A stretch of DNA of 64,000 nucleotides from Cryptomeria japonica. Taxonomy: Eukaryota; Streptophyta; Pinopsida; Cupressales; Cupressaceae. This document shows positions 35,363-45,507 of the stretch, piece after piece. The notes beneath the pieces are model-generated. The model was not told the origin of the DNA and made no database searches. It was given only the letters and a program-made list of their open reading frames with translations. Position 1 is the first letter of the stretch; each line of letters begins with the position of its first letter. The stretch is taken from the NCBI RefSeq assembly GCF_030272615.1, contig NW_026729348.1, forward strand, positions 28,101-92,100, in the 5' to 3' direction. The translations under genes and the position numbers were made by a program.

Positions 35363-36571
35363 CTAGTACACATTGTCAGCACTGCTCTTTCCATTCAGAG
35401 AGATGGACCCTCTGCCTTTGACCATACATGGTGCATCATTACCAAAGAGAACCACACCACCATCATACTCTTCCAAGGATAGAAGCTTGCTCCGGTCACC
35501 AGTCATAGGGTGAGAACAGCCACTATCAATAATCCACTCATTGGAATTATCAAAGCGGGAGACAAGATCCTTCTTGTTTGACACATCTTCCTTGACAGTA
35601 ACAAACACAATATCTTCATTTTCTTCATCTTCTGATTCCTCATCTGTGACACCTTCATCAACTACCACAAAATAGTTTCTCTGGTTTTCTCCTTTGAACT
35701 TATTGAACCTTTCCGGTTTGTCCTTGTTGTCACCATTAGGATAGTTTACAACAATATGTCCTATCTAGTTACAAGAAAAGCATTTCAAAGGGATCTTACC
35801 TCTGTATTTACCAGTTCCTTTAGGAAGTTTCCTGGCAAGAAGAGCTTCAAATTCCATCAGAATCTCCTCATCATCCATTTCTCTGCACTATCTTGGTTCA
35901 TCAGTGGTGCTTGCTCCTTTTCTTTTTCTAGATGGTACAACAGAAGCTTTAAAAGTTGATTCAGTCTTTTGAACATTGTCATCAAAACTATTTAGCTCAT
36001 AGGTTGTCAACTTTGCAATAATGGAGTCTAGGGATACCTTAGTCTTATCTATTGATCTCAACTCCTAAATAGCAGCAACCCTTATTGCATAGACCAGTAA
36101 TAAGGATCTCATAACTTTGCTTACCACAGTGGAATCTTCCATTTTACCACCTGCACTCTTGATATCTCCGACAACAGTTTTGATTCTCATTCCATATTGT
36201 TAAATGGTCTCACCTTCAACCATCCACATGTCTTCAAACTTCCTTCTAAGGCTTTCTTCCTTAGCTTATTTTACATGCTCATCACCGCCATAGATGTTTT
36301 CAAGAGTATCCCATACTTCTTTGGGATTTACTTTATCTTGGACAGCAATAAACTCAATGTCAGATAAACTACTAATTAGGGCTTCCATGACTTGCCCATT
36401 CTCTTGCATCTCTCTCTTTTGGTCATCGATGAGAGTACCGGTAGGGGAAACATAAGCATTCTCAACATAGCTCCAGTGTTGAGCACCCATGCTTCTGATG
36501 TATATCATCATTCTGTCTTTCCATATATTGAAATTATCTTTGTTGAACTTTGGACCTTCCCTCTTCATCAT
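35363..36571 (-). pseudogene. Copia B gag and protease, broken
   Basis: Gag starts at the ATG ending at 36571 (MMKREGPKFNKDNFNIWKDR) and includes VNPKEVWDTLENIYGGDEHV. Several stops and frame changes follow (36266-35690). A zinc knuckle at about 35745-35790 reads CFSCN, a stop, then IGHIVVNY, with the last Cys lost. The protease has an intact WIIDSGCSHPMTGDRSK at about 35500-35550 and an acidic insert (EESEDEENED) before it. Confidence 0.85.
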
Positions 36572-36631
36572 TAGACTAGGATCTTGTCCTCAAGCAGTTA
36601 AGCTTATAACACAGAGGACCTGCAGGATGCT

Positions 36632-36642
36632 CTAGTACCAAT
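36632..36642 (-). promoter_or_regulatory. Copia B primer-binding site, mutated
   Basis: Minus strand reads ttggtactagagcatcc next to the 5' LTR, against the canonical tggtatcagagc; two adjacent positions differ. Confidence 0.75.
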
Positions 36643-38144
36643 TGATAACTCAATGATGAATGGATAGTACCAAACTAGTACTGAGAGGGGGGGGGAGTGA
36701 ATCAGTATAGGCAAAAACACTTTACTAAAACCGGTTTGTCAACAAACACTTTGCTTTGGCAAGCAAACAATAACACCGGTCTTAAACAGAGTACAACTGA
36801 CAAAACCCAAAATAACTAAGACAAGCATAAACCAATTGACACTTATCTTTTCATACAATCTAATACTTCATTTCCATTTCACCCTAGTGCATGAACAGGT
36901 AATCTATCATCAAAAATATGTAAACAGCTAGATCAACATGATTTACCTTTAGACACAAATCACCTAAGCCATCACATGAATAACACCACACATGACACAC
37001 AAATTTTTTTCACGTGGAAACCCAACTGGGAAAAACCACGGTGGGGATGAATACCCACAAGATGTTTTTGAACTCTTTAGAAGTCCGCTCTGTTAGGAGC
37101 CTTGTCCGGTTAAAGATTGATACAATAGGTTCTGTTAGGAACCGATCCTGTTAGGGATCACCCGGTTACGGGATGGCTAGAATACCCGATTAACGGTTAA
37201 ACCCGATTAAAGGCTGCCTTGTTAGAGGATTTCAAGAACTCAATGGTTTTGAGTCACCCTATTAAAGGATTTACCAGTAAGCCAGTTAAAGCTACCCTAT
37301 TAAGGGATTTCTCAACTGTTGAAGTGGTTAGAGATCAATAGGTATTACAATGATCTGGTAACAACACTCAATGCCAATGCAGATCCACTTTAGCTCCTCT
37401 TCACCTTCTACACTTATACTCTGTAGGTATCACTTCTCTCCTCTAGTCTGGCAAGAATCACTTATCACTTCACTTGGATACACACACACACAACTTTTGC
37501 CAACAACCTCAGAAAGAAACACAACATTGACCTTATAGGAAACAAATAGGTCAGTAGCATAAACACTAAACCCTAAACCTGTTAGGTTAAGCAATTCAAA
37601 TGGTTCAATCCTGACCATTGAGCACATTGCATTAAATGCAACAGTCTTGAACCGATCTCAAGATGTTCTCCATCATTCATTTTCTACCACTTTCATGGTG
37701 GCTGATAACCCATCATGCGTTTCACCATTTACAGACTTCACATATTCCTAAGGTAGATAGGAACAATCTCCTTCATGCAAGATCCTTCATGCGCACAAGA
37801 CTAATGTGGCAACATGATCTATTCTTTGTTTCAATGCTAACTCATCACACAAAGTCATCGGTTGAGTCACACAAGCTTGAAGCACTTCAACCGGAAACCC
37901 TGAAGTTGAGACTACCAACCAGTAGTCATAAAAAGCTTTCTTGTGCCGGTTCCCATACCAATATTCTGGTTCATCTTGAACAAACATACCGCTTCACTTT
38001 GGCACATATACCAGTTCACAATGTTATATTGGTTCTTACATATACCGGTTCTAGGTAACATACCGGTTCTCTGTTCAGTATATTGACATCAATTACAACA
38101 TACAATGTCATCATGTCCTCATACCCGTTCACATAATGCCAATA
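36643..38144 (-). repeat. Copia B 5' LTR
   Basis: Pairs with 30756-32230 (same start; outer end aatgccaata against aatgcaaaca). The internal gttaagggattt-type repeats are at about 37085-37315. Slightly longer than the 3' LTR because of small indels. Confidence 0.92.
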
Positions 38145-38149
38145 GTATT
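38145..38149. repeat. Target-site duplication gtatt, right copy (Copia B)
   Basis: Same five bases as 30751-30755. Confidence 0.88.
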
Positions 38150-38335
38150 TGGGGGGTGGTGGTTGGTGGGCAGGGGGTGCTTTGTCTTTCCCATTATTAT
38201 GTTACTTGCATTTTTGGGCTAGGATTGGAGGTTTTTTTGTTGTTTCTTTCCTCCAAGAGCCCGTGAACCAATTTTATTACCTATATTAATAATATATCAG
38301 TGGCTTGCCACTTTCGCCAAAATAAAATAAAATAA
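38150..38335 (+). terminator. LINE C 3' end: hairpin and A-rich tail
   Basis: GT-rich sequence, then a perfect six-base-pair hairpin with a two-base loop (agtggc tt gccact, 38299-38312) and the A-rich end gccaaaataaaataaaa. Analogous in layout to the ends of LINE A and LINE B but different in sequence. No coding potential. Confidence 0.55.
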
Positions 38336-38554
38336 TTTTTAACTGAAACATATAATTTAAATATAATAAGTCACAAATTGATTGATGAACATTTCTTACA
38401 TAGATATCTTCAATATAAGATATCTATAGTAATTTGACTATATAAATGAGTATATATATTTTAAATATTTCAAATAAAATATGTGACAAATATCTTAAGT
38501 TATTTTATGTAATGAAGAGCTATTTTATGTATATATTTAAATTTTCTATTTTAA
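38336..38554. other. AT-rich spacer
   Basis: Short AT-rich stretch between the LINE C tail and the outer Gypsy LTR; nothing recognised. Confidence 0.6.
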
Positions 38555-38559
38555 ATTAT
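38555..38559. repeat. Target-site duplication attat, left copy (outer Gypsy)
   Basis: attat before the LTR; the right copy at 57766-57770 reads attct (one mismatch). Confidence 0.65.
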
Positions 38560-40151
38560 TGTACTGTCATAAATTGTACACCCTTGCTAGGGTAGTACAA
38601 TTTCACACTTAGGTTAGCACCCGCCTTAGTGTGTCTTGCATCTTGCATTTCTCATTCCCCTTTAAGCATTTAATTAATTAATTTAATTAAATCTAAGGTC
38701 ATGATTTATCACTTTACATATTATAAAGTTGGGCCCTTTACCCTAAGCGTGCCCCTTTTCATCTTATTCCTCCAATAAATCATTTAATCATAAACCCTAA
38801 TTGTGTCTTATTTTGATCATTTAGGCCTAAGTTTGCATATCAAAACATCCCAAAATCAACTGTAACTTTGGGATGCACTCTAATATCATCATATCTAATG
38901 GCCCCAAAAATTTGTTGAAAAGTTGGTCAGACCATGGTGGGAATGCACATGGTCCTCGAAATTTTAGGAGCATAATCCTATGATATAATAATGATTAACC
39001 CCAAAATATCAGCGGGAAATTCAAATCCTAGGTTGGCCTAAACATGAAATTAAGATCTAGGGTTTCATACTTAAGAGCTCTCTTTCTTCATTTGAAGGGG
39101 TCTTCTTCTAAGAATCTAAGGGAAATTTTTTGGATCATTAGAGCCTTCTTTTCACTGAAAGAGTAGATAATTTAAGTCTTCAACAACATTCAACATTCAT
39201 CAAGCATCAGTTTATCAATTGGGGGCTTTTGAAGATGTAATTGAGCAATAGGAGATCAGTGACTGACGATTGGCTTGTACCTCTCCCTTGGGGTTGGGTA
39301 TGGATTCATGTTGTTTCCATGTCTTTGTATAAGAGTCATTTTGATTCATATTCATGCTTTAGATCACTTTGCATTTAGAGCATTGACTTTGTCAATTATA
39401 AGCAATTAGGGTTTACTCTTTAGGGTTGCTCTAGATTGTTTACTTTCATCTTAGGATCTTGCACACACATTTTCAGTACATTACTAGCTATTTATGGAGG
39501 TGGAAATCACCAACATAGGGGTTTGACTAAGGCAAAACCCTATTTTTAGCTTTAGGTATAGGTTCGAATCTGAGTGTCGCTGGAAGTTTTGGGATCGGAA
39601 GAGCACACAAGGATAGTTTTGGGTTACATATCTCAGCAAAATCCCCAAGGACAAGGGTGTGGAACCCTGGTCCTTCCTAGGATAGTGGTGTGGCACAATG
39701 GTCCCGCCCTCTGTCAACAGGACTTGGCAGAACAAGACTTTGCAGGCTACATAATCCCTCATGTCAATTGCAGCTCCAAAATTACAGAATCAAGACAATG
39801 ACATGGCACCCTGGTGCCAGACATTTCTACTCAAATTTTAGAAATAGGTGCACCTCTGATTTTGCCTTTTGATCTGTACTTTTCAGCAGTGTATCAGTTT
39901 TCCTTTGATCTACATTCTCGGATTAGGGTTTGCTTGCTTACTTTTATTCTAGGTTAGATTGCATTCTTGCATCATTCCTCACTCTCATTTATAGAAAAGG
40001 AATAGAAAACCTAAGAGGTAATCCATGACCCTTTCTTCCTCATAAAAATTAGCTAAAGTGTGTTACCTCCCTAGGCTCTTTCGTATTCCATGAGTGTGTA
40101 TGAGAGTGGGATTAGGGTTTCCATACTCTGTCTCTCTTTTTCCCCTAAACA
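38560..40151 (+). repeat. Outer Gypsy 5' LTR
   Basis: Starts tgtactgtcataaattgtac and ends tcccctaaaca. Matches 56118-57765 along its length. Contains a ccctggtcc motif near 39667 that recurs in related form in other parts of both Gypsy elements. Confidence 0.9.
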
Positions 40152-40155
40152 TCTT

Positions 40156-40173
40156 TGGTGAACCCGACATGAA
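40156..40173 (+). promoter_or_regulatory. Outer Gypsy primer-binding site
   Basis: tggtgaacccgacatgaa, four bases inside the LTR. The inner Gypsy carries nearly the same site. It is not the initiator-Met type and I could not name the tRNA. Confidence 0.75.
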
Positions 40174-40370
40174 TCCAATTTCATTTTCATTGCATTGCAT
40201 TGTTATATCTAGATCTATTTTATTTCATTTGCTTTCAAAACATTAAAAAAAATGAGATAGGTTTCTTTCATTTTCCTTGCGTGTTTAAGTTTCATGCAAT
40301 TTCCATTTCAAAATATCAGATTTCTATTTGCAAGATGTTCATTCTTTTGATGATGTATGTAATTTTGTTT

Positions 40371-40375
40371 ATTAT
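40371..40375. repeat. Target-site duplication attat, left copy (inner Gypsy)
   Basis: Identical to 48159-48163. Confidence 0.88.
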
Positions 40376-41598
40376 TGTAGCATTCAAAAATTGCGACACT
40401 TGCAATTTTGACTGCATTTGGGTCTTCACGATGGCGATGCAACACGGAACCTGAATGGAGACCCCGAAACTTGTCCACGACATCAAAAACTGCACTTTCT
40501 TGCACCCTGGCCTGATCCTCCTTGCACCCTGCTACTCAGGAGGTGGGACCAGAGCGCCCAGCACCCTGGTCCTTCAGGACCAGGGCGCCCAGCGCCCTGG
40601 TCCCTGGCCCTATTTTGGGCCCAGTCTCCTTTGGGGCTTCAGGTCTTTTTGTTTGCAAATTGGAAAATTATCTTTCCTTGTCGGCCCAAGGTCAGAAAAA
40701 TCAGTCTTTTAACCCTAATTGACAGGTATATAAACTACATTTCCTCTCCCATTTTGAAAAGAAGATGGTAAGATGGAAAAAGCGTGGAAATGATACTCAA
40801 ACATTCAAGCATTCAAGCATTCCTTCAAGCAATTGATCATTCTAAGTCTCCATTCAAGGCTAAGTGTTGCATTCAAGTCAAGGATTCAACCATTGAAGAG
40901 GAGATCACTTACAACATACAACATACAACAACATCTATACCTTCGCATATAAGGATACAAACATCCTTACAACAAGGTACTAGTACTTGTTTTACATTAC
41001 AAACATTTACATTTATAGCATTTCTCATTTCTTGGTTAATTCCAAAACCGGGGTTTGACCTAAGGGCAAACCCCTAATCGCTAACCCCCCAATCGTCTTC
41101 GCTTTTCTGTGTGTAGGTTGCAGGTACACGGCTATAATTGAAGATCTAGAATCCTTGTGCAGAGACGAACAGATCCCCCTTCGTTTCGCGGATTTTTCGG
41201 AGGACCGTGTGAACGCCGGGCGCCATCGTCCCGTCAAGTTTTGCTCAAATTTGTAGGACAGCACCGTCTTGACATTTTACTACTAATTCTAGGTCTGCAG
41301 CTTCATCCTATATCCCTATCTCTGTTTATAAGTGAATCTTTCTCACTTTCTATGCATTCCTAGCTTAATCATTCTATCTACATTCTTTACAAAAGAGGGT
41401 ATCCTTGCTGTCTTAACCCTTGAAACACATTTAGAATCCAATCTTGCATTGCGTGGGATTGGATCTTGTGGGTTTCAACCCCTCTTTTGAATGTAAAGTC
41501 TCCCCTAAGTGAAAACCGTCAACCCTAGTGACCTCCTTTCTCTCTCCTTGGAGTTGGAAGAGGGGAGAGCAACTAGGGTTCGATTTTTCCGCTTTACA
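40376..41598 (+). repeat. Inner Gypsy 5' LTR
   Basis: Starts tgtagcattcaaaaattg and ends ttccgctttaca. Contains a perfect 12-bp inverted repeat at 40577-40603 (ggaccagggcgc, loop cca, gcgccctggtcc). The 3' LTR lacks about 32 bp here. Confidence 0.92.
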
Positions 41599-41601
41599 TT
41601 T

Positions 41602-41620
41602 TGGTGAACCCGACGTGAAC
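41602..41620 (+). promoter_or_regulatory. Inner Gypsy primer-binding site
   Basis: tggtgaacccgacgtgaac, three bases inside the LTR, one transition different from the outer site over the shared 18 bases. Confidence 0.75.
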
Positions 41621-42777
41621 ATCCTTTCTGATTATTCATGGTTAGATCTGAAAATTGGATTCCTTGATTACATTTCCATGTTTGATCTTTTGCAAATTTT
41701 AGAGGTTAATTGCATAAAAACCCTAAATTTTCTTTTTACTAATTGAGCTTGCGAAATGTTTAATTATTAATGCTTGTTTCAGATCTACCCTTCTACTACA
41801 AATTATCAATTCATATTTGTGCTTTAATTCTGAAAATTAAGTGGTTAAGTGTCAAAACCCTAATTTTTGAAACCCTCTTGATTCAACCTTTGTCCGACAA
41901 TTTCACTGATCAAAACATCTCAAAATCAGCTATAACTTTGGATTCCGCAATAAAATCATAATATCTTTCATCCCTGAAAATTTGGAAAAAAGTTGCGAGG
42001 ACCGTGTGCACTCCGAGCGCCATCGTCCCTGACATTTTTTTTGAAATTTCGGGAGCTAGATCTTAGTGTATTTTTCTGCTAAAATCCAGAATTTTGGCTG
42101 ATTTTATCAATTATAACACTTTCAAAATTACAGTCAAAGTTGGTCTAGTGATTGCTTGGATTAAGACTCCTAATCGTTCAAAAATTGGTGAAATTGAAAT
42201 TTTGTGTCAAAATTGTGTTCTTACTGTCCTAAATCTGAAAAGTGTGTTTGCATTCATTCAAAATTTCAGTGCTTCATTCAAATTCTTGCAATTTGTGACT
42301 TTTGAAATTAAGTGTTTAATTACAACTTTTTTGATTTCCGCTTTCAAAATTGAATTTTGCGTGAAATTGAGTCAACTTTTAAATTTCAAAACTTGCATTG
42401 CTTTTGGTACTCCCTCTAAAATCATAAAACTCAAAATTTCAGTTTCCCTCTCTTTTTCAAAATTTAAATTTTGCATTTTTCGACAATCTTGGTAGGGTTC
42501 AATTTTGAGATTACAACTTTAATTTGGCCTATCTACAGATTGTAAAATCACTCAATTTTTTCAGGTTAGCTTTAAAATCATCATAACTTTCATCCCTGCA
42601 AATTTCAAAAAAAGTTGCGAGGACTGTGTGCACTCCGAGTGCCACGGTCCCTGACATTTTTTCCGAAATTTCGGGAGATTGTCGTGATTGCATTTAATAG
42701 CCTAAATCTAGAAGATTGGCTGATTTTACTGAAATTTGCTACCTCTAAATTCAAAATCTTCTCTCCCTCTCTAGTGC
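41621..42777 (+). other. Inner Gypsy 5' leader with a duplicated segment
   Basis: Non-coding, T-rich leader of about 1.15 kb. A segment of about 100 bp occurs twice, near 41957-42056 and 42582-42681, each with agttgcgaggac and gtgtgcactccgag followed by gtccctgacatttt. A related gaggaccgtgtgaacgccgg lies in the LTR near 41201. Confidence 0.7.
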
Positions 42778-43005
42778 ATGAGTTTTACAACAATAAGCCC
42801 TACTTACACTATTCCCGTTAGACGAAGCCTTAGAATTAAGTCTTTCCGAGGTTTAATTACTGAGGAGATGGAACCTAATTTGAATAGCCTTTTTAATGAG
42901 GACATGGGTAATTCCTCTAATCCTCCTAATGATGAAGAAGCTCTCCATGAGGTTTCTGTAGAACAACTTTCAAAATTGGATAATCAATTTGATGATTTTC
43001 GATAA
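42778..43005 (+). pseudogene. Probable N-terminal extension of the inner Gypsy gag
   Basis: An open 75-residue frame (ISPTYTIPVRRSLRIKSFRG, then an acidic stretch) in the same frame as the long gag ORF, separated only by the TAA at 43003-43005. It probably formed the original N-terminus, making the protein about 76 residues longer. Confidence 0.6.
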
Positions 43006-43008
43006 TGG

Positions 43009-45507
43009 ATGTCTCAAGAATACCCCGATAGTCAAGCTCTTCCTTTAATTGAGGGTCTAAAACATATGCTTCAAAGTGATAAGAATGGAATTGATATTCT
43101 GCGTGGTATTGCACACATTGTGGATTCGAATGTGATGCCTATAAAGAGTTGTGCTGAAACTTTAGGTTATACACAACCTCCCACTCAAGTCAATCATTCT
43201 ATTCCTTTGACAACTTCTATTGCTAGCATACCTACCTTTACATCAAACATAATGGCTACTTCTATACAAGACATTCCACCTATGATCACCAGTCATGGGG
43301 GCAATCCTTCTTCTTCAACTAACCCTCTGCCTTCATTCAATCCGACTTCCTCATTCATTCCTTCAATGAGTGTTCCTATTACATCTCCACAAATGAACAT
43401 GACGCAAGGGGGCAGTTCATTCAACCATTCCATTCCTCCTTGTAGTGATCCTCCTTTCCAATCCTCTCCTATGATTAACTATCATAGTGTCCCGCCACCT
43501 TACTCTTTACCTTCTTTCAATAACATAACACCTCCATCTCAATCTAACACATCTAATATGAATTCTTCGACTGAAGCGACCATTAACAATCTTGCACAAA
43601 CCGTCTCTTCCTTGCAGCAACAAATTGCCTCTATGAATCAATCTAAGTTTAGTGTACCCACATTTGAGGTTGCGAGCCCACTTTCTCTTGACATTGTTCG
43701 AGCTATTCCTCCTAAACATGTTGAAATCCCGCATTTGGAGCTTTATAATGGTAAAGGTGATCCTCTAACACATGTTAAGACTTTTCAAACAATATGTACT
43801 AATTTTGCTTATGACCAAAGGTTGCTTGCAAAACTGTTTACTAGAACATTAAGAGACAAAGCCCTACAATGGTATTGTTCGTTGCCTTCTTATTCTATTA
43901 CTTCTTTCGAACAACTTGCGAATGCTTTTATTCAACAATTTCAAAACAATATAAGTCCTAAAGTTACTTTGATTGATTTAATGCATTGTAAACAAGGTGT
44001 TAAAGAAAAAGTGACTGATTTCATTGGTAGATATAAGCATTTGTATACTCAAATTTCTTTTCCAGTACCTGACAATGATATTCAAAGAATCTTTATTTCT
44101 AATTTACAAAAAGATATTCAAGACAAACTTCTGTTTTCTGAGTTTACTTCTTTCCAACAGTTGTGTGCAACTCTTCACAATTATCAACTGACTGTGAGTC
44201 AAATGGAACAATCACATCCTATGGCTCCGAGTGATAAGGGTGATAGTAGTCAACAACCATTTGGGAAGTTTAAACCGAACAGAGATTCCATCAAATTCAA
44301 TGAAAACATCATCAACAACAATGTGAATGCAGCATCAGGTGTGCCTCCTATTTCTAAGTTTTTCAAGAAAGAAAGAAAGTTTACTCCTTTGAATAAATCA
44401 TTGAATAGTATTATGAATAAGTTATTGGAACAAAATGTGCTTACTCTTCCTCCTATAAGGCAAATTGATCCTGCAAAGATTAATTCACCTTATTTTGATA
44501 ACAAATCTTTTTGTCAATTTCATCATCAACCTGGGCATGATACTGAAAAATGTTTTGCTTTAAAGGGTAAAATTCAAGATTTGATTGATAATAATACTAT
44601 CTTTGTTTCTGGAGTGAATGATAAAGGCAACACATCTGTAGCTCCTCCTAACCAAAATCTTCAGATTTTTACTGATCCATTACCTTCTCATACCTCTAAT
44701 GCGATTGAGACTAATGATTCCTCTCTCTCATCTGATGGTCTTGTGTCTATGACTCCGAATGTGATTAACTTTGTAGAGCAGCAAGAAAACCTTAAAGAAC
44801 CTTCCATCACATTTGATTCTAGTGAAACTGTCAGAGCACCTGATGGTCCTTTATACATAGTTGCAAAAGTCAAGAATACACCTTGTCGTGGAGTGCTTAT
44901 TGATCCTTCGTGCATGGTTAATGTTATTACTGATGAATTTCTTTTTACTTTGCAATTGAATCAAGTGATCTATGACAAAACAGATGTGGTTGTGAAATTA
45001 TTTGATGCATTTTCTTCTCCTGCAATTGGTTCTATTACATTACCTATTGAGGTCCATAACAAATCCCTTGATGTGAACTTTGCTATTATTCCTTCTTCTG
45101 AACAATTTCATGTGAAGCTTGGCTATCCTTGGCTATCTTCCATGAAAGCTATTGCTTCCCCTATTCACAAGTGTTTGAAATTTCCCCATAATGGTGAAGT
45201 TGTTACTATCAATCATAGTCTCTTTAAACCAACTGAAAGAACTTCTAGCGTTCCTATTGATTATTTTTGGCCTAAACAATTCCAATCTCTTCCCCCGCGA
45301 AGTGATCATCTTTTCAAATCTTATCAAAAGTGGAAAACAAATATGATCCTATCTCTAAGTGAACCTAGAACACCCAAACTGGATATTCCTATCGTTATTG
45401 AGAAGGAAGTTCTTCCTTTGAAAGATAAAACTAATATCTTTACTCAAGAAGATTCCCAACCCGTTCCTATGGATGTGACTATGTCTATGCCTAATAAACT
45501 TTCTTAA
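43009..45507 (+). CDS. Gypsy gag-protease polyprotein, 832 residues, open
   Basis: The longest open frame in the window. Residues about 60-210 are Pro/Ser-rich linker. Residues about 230-400 form a retrotransposon gag domain: HVEIPHLELYNGKGDPLTHV, LRDKALQWYCSLPSYSITSF, FEQLANAFIQQFQNNISPK. A Cys/His cluster (CQFHHQPGHDTEKC, about residue 502) sits where a zinc knuckle is expected. A retropepsin-like domain follows (about 610-730): GVLIDPSCMVNVI replaces the usual D-S/T-G active-site triad by DPS, then VKLGYPWLSSMKAI. Capsid assembly is the likely role; protease activity is doubtful. The ATG at 43009 is the first after an upstream TAA, but the original start is probably 42778. Downstream of the stop at 45505 the frame continues. 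Confidence 0.88.
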   Translation: MSQEYPDSQALPLIEGLKHMLQSDKNGIDILRGIAHIVDSNVMPIKSCAETLGYTQPPTQVNHSIPLTTSIASIPTFTSNIMATSIQDIPPMITSHGGNPSSSTNPLPSFNPTSSFIPSMSVPITSPQMNMTQGGSSFNHSIPPCSDPPFQSSPMINYHSVPPPYSLPSFNNITPPSQSNTSNMNSSTEATINNLAQTVSSLQQQIASMNQSKFSVPTFEVASPLSLDIVRAIPPKHVEIPHLELYNGKGDPLTHVKTFQTICTNFAYDQRLLAKLFTRTLRDKALQWYCSLPSYSITSFEQLANAFIQQFQNNISPKVTLIDLMHCKQGVKEKVTDFIGRYKHLYTQISFPVPDNDIQRIFISNLQKDIQDKLLFSEFTSFQQLCATLHNYQLTVSQMEQSHPMAPSDKGDSSQQPFGKFKPNRDSIKFNENIINNNVNAASGVPPISKFFKKERKFTPLNKSLNSIMNKLLEQNVLTLPPIRQIDPAKINSPYFDNKSFCQFHHQPGHDTEKCFALKGKIQDLIDNNTIFVSGVNDKGNTSVAPPNQNLQIFTDPLPSHTSNAIETNDSSLSSDGLVSMTPNVINFVEQQENLKEPSITFDSSETVRAPDGPLYIVAKVKNTPCRGVLIDPSCMVNVITDEFLFTLQLNQVIYDKTDVVVKLFDAFSSPAIGSITLPIEVHNKSLDVNFAIIPSSEQFHVKLGYPWLSSMKAIASPIHKCLKFPHNGEVVTINHSLFKPTERTSSVPIDYFWPKQFQSLPPRSDHLFKSYQKWKTNMILSLSEPRTPKLDIPIVIEKEVLPLKDKTNIFTQEDSQPVPMDVTMSMPNKLS

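Larger units (their letters stand above)
30756..38144 (-). mobile_element. Copia B: LTR retrotransposon, full length, decayed
   Basis: A 7.4-kb Ty1/Copia element on the minus strand with LTRs of about 1.5 kb (30756-32230 and 36643-38144), PPT at 32231, mutated initiator-Met PBS at about 36632-36642, and gag, protease, integrase, RT and RNase H in order. Inserted into the 3' end of LINE C with TSD gtatt. A different family from Copia A, but it shares LTR border motifs, the PPT and a high ACCGGT content. Stops and several mutated active-site residues disable it. Confidence 0.93.
14699..38335 (+). mobile_element. LINE C: near-full-length LINE interrupted by Copia A and Copia B
   Basis: A plant LINE with ORF1 (about 14850-17373), ORF2 (about 17470-21735), an unusually long 3' region, and a terminal hairpin plus A-rich end near 38299-38335. 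Copia A and Copia B are inserted in the 3' region. Removing them and one copy of each target duplication leaves about 9.7 kb. The left limit is uncertain; 14699 marks where ORF1-type repeats begin. I found no convincing target-site duplication. Treating 21740-23681, 30216-30755 and 38150-38335 as the LINE's own 3' part is an inference from continuity across the Copia insertions and from the LINE-like tail. Confidence 0.6.

Noticed and set aside
14650-38360. Target-site duplication for LINE C
   Set aside because: Only short A/T-rich words match between 14660-14700 and 38330-38360; not distinguishable from background.
39484-40771. Short frames in the Gypsy LTRs and leader
   Set aside because: They change frame or vanish between the two LTR copies, so no coding constraint is visible.
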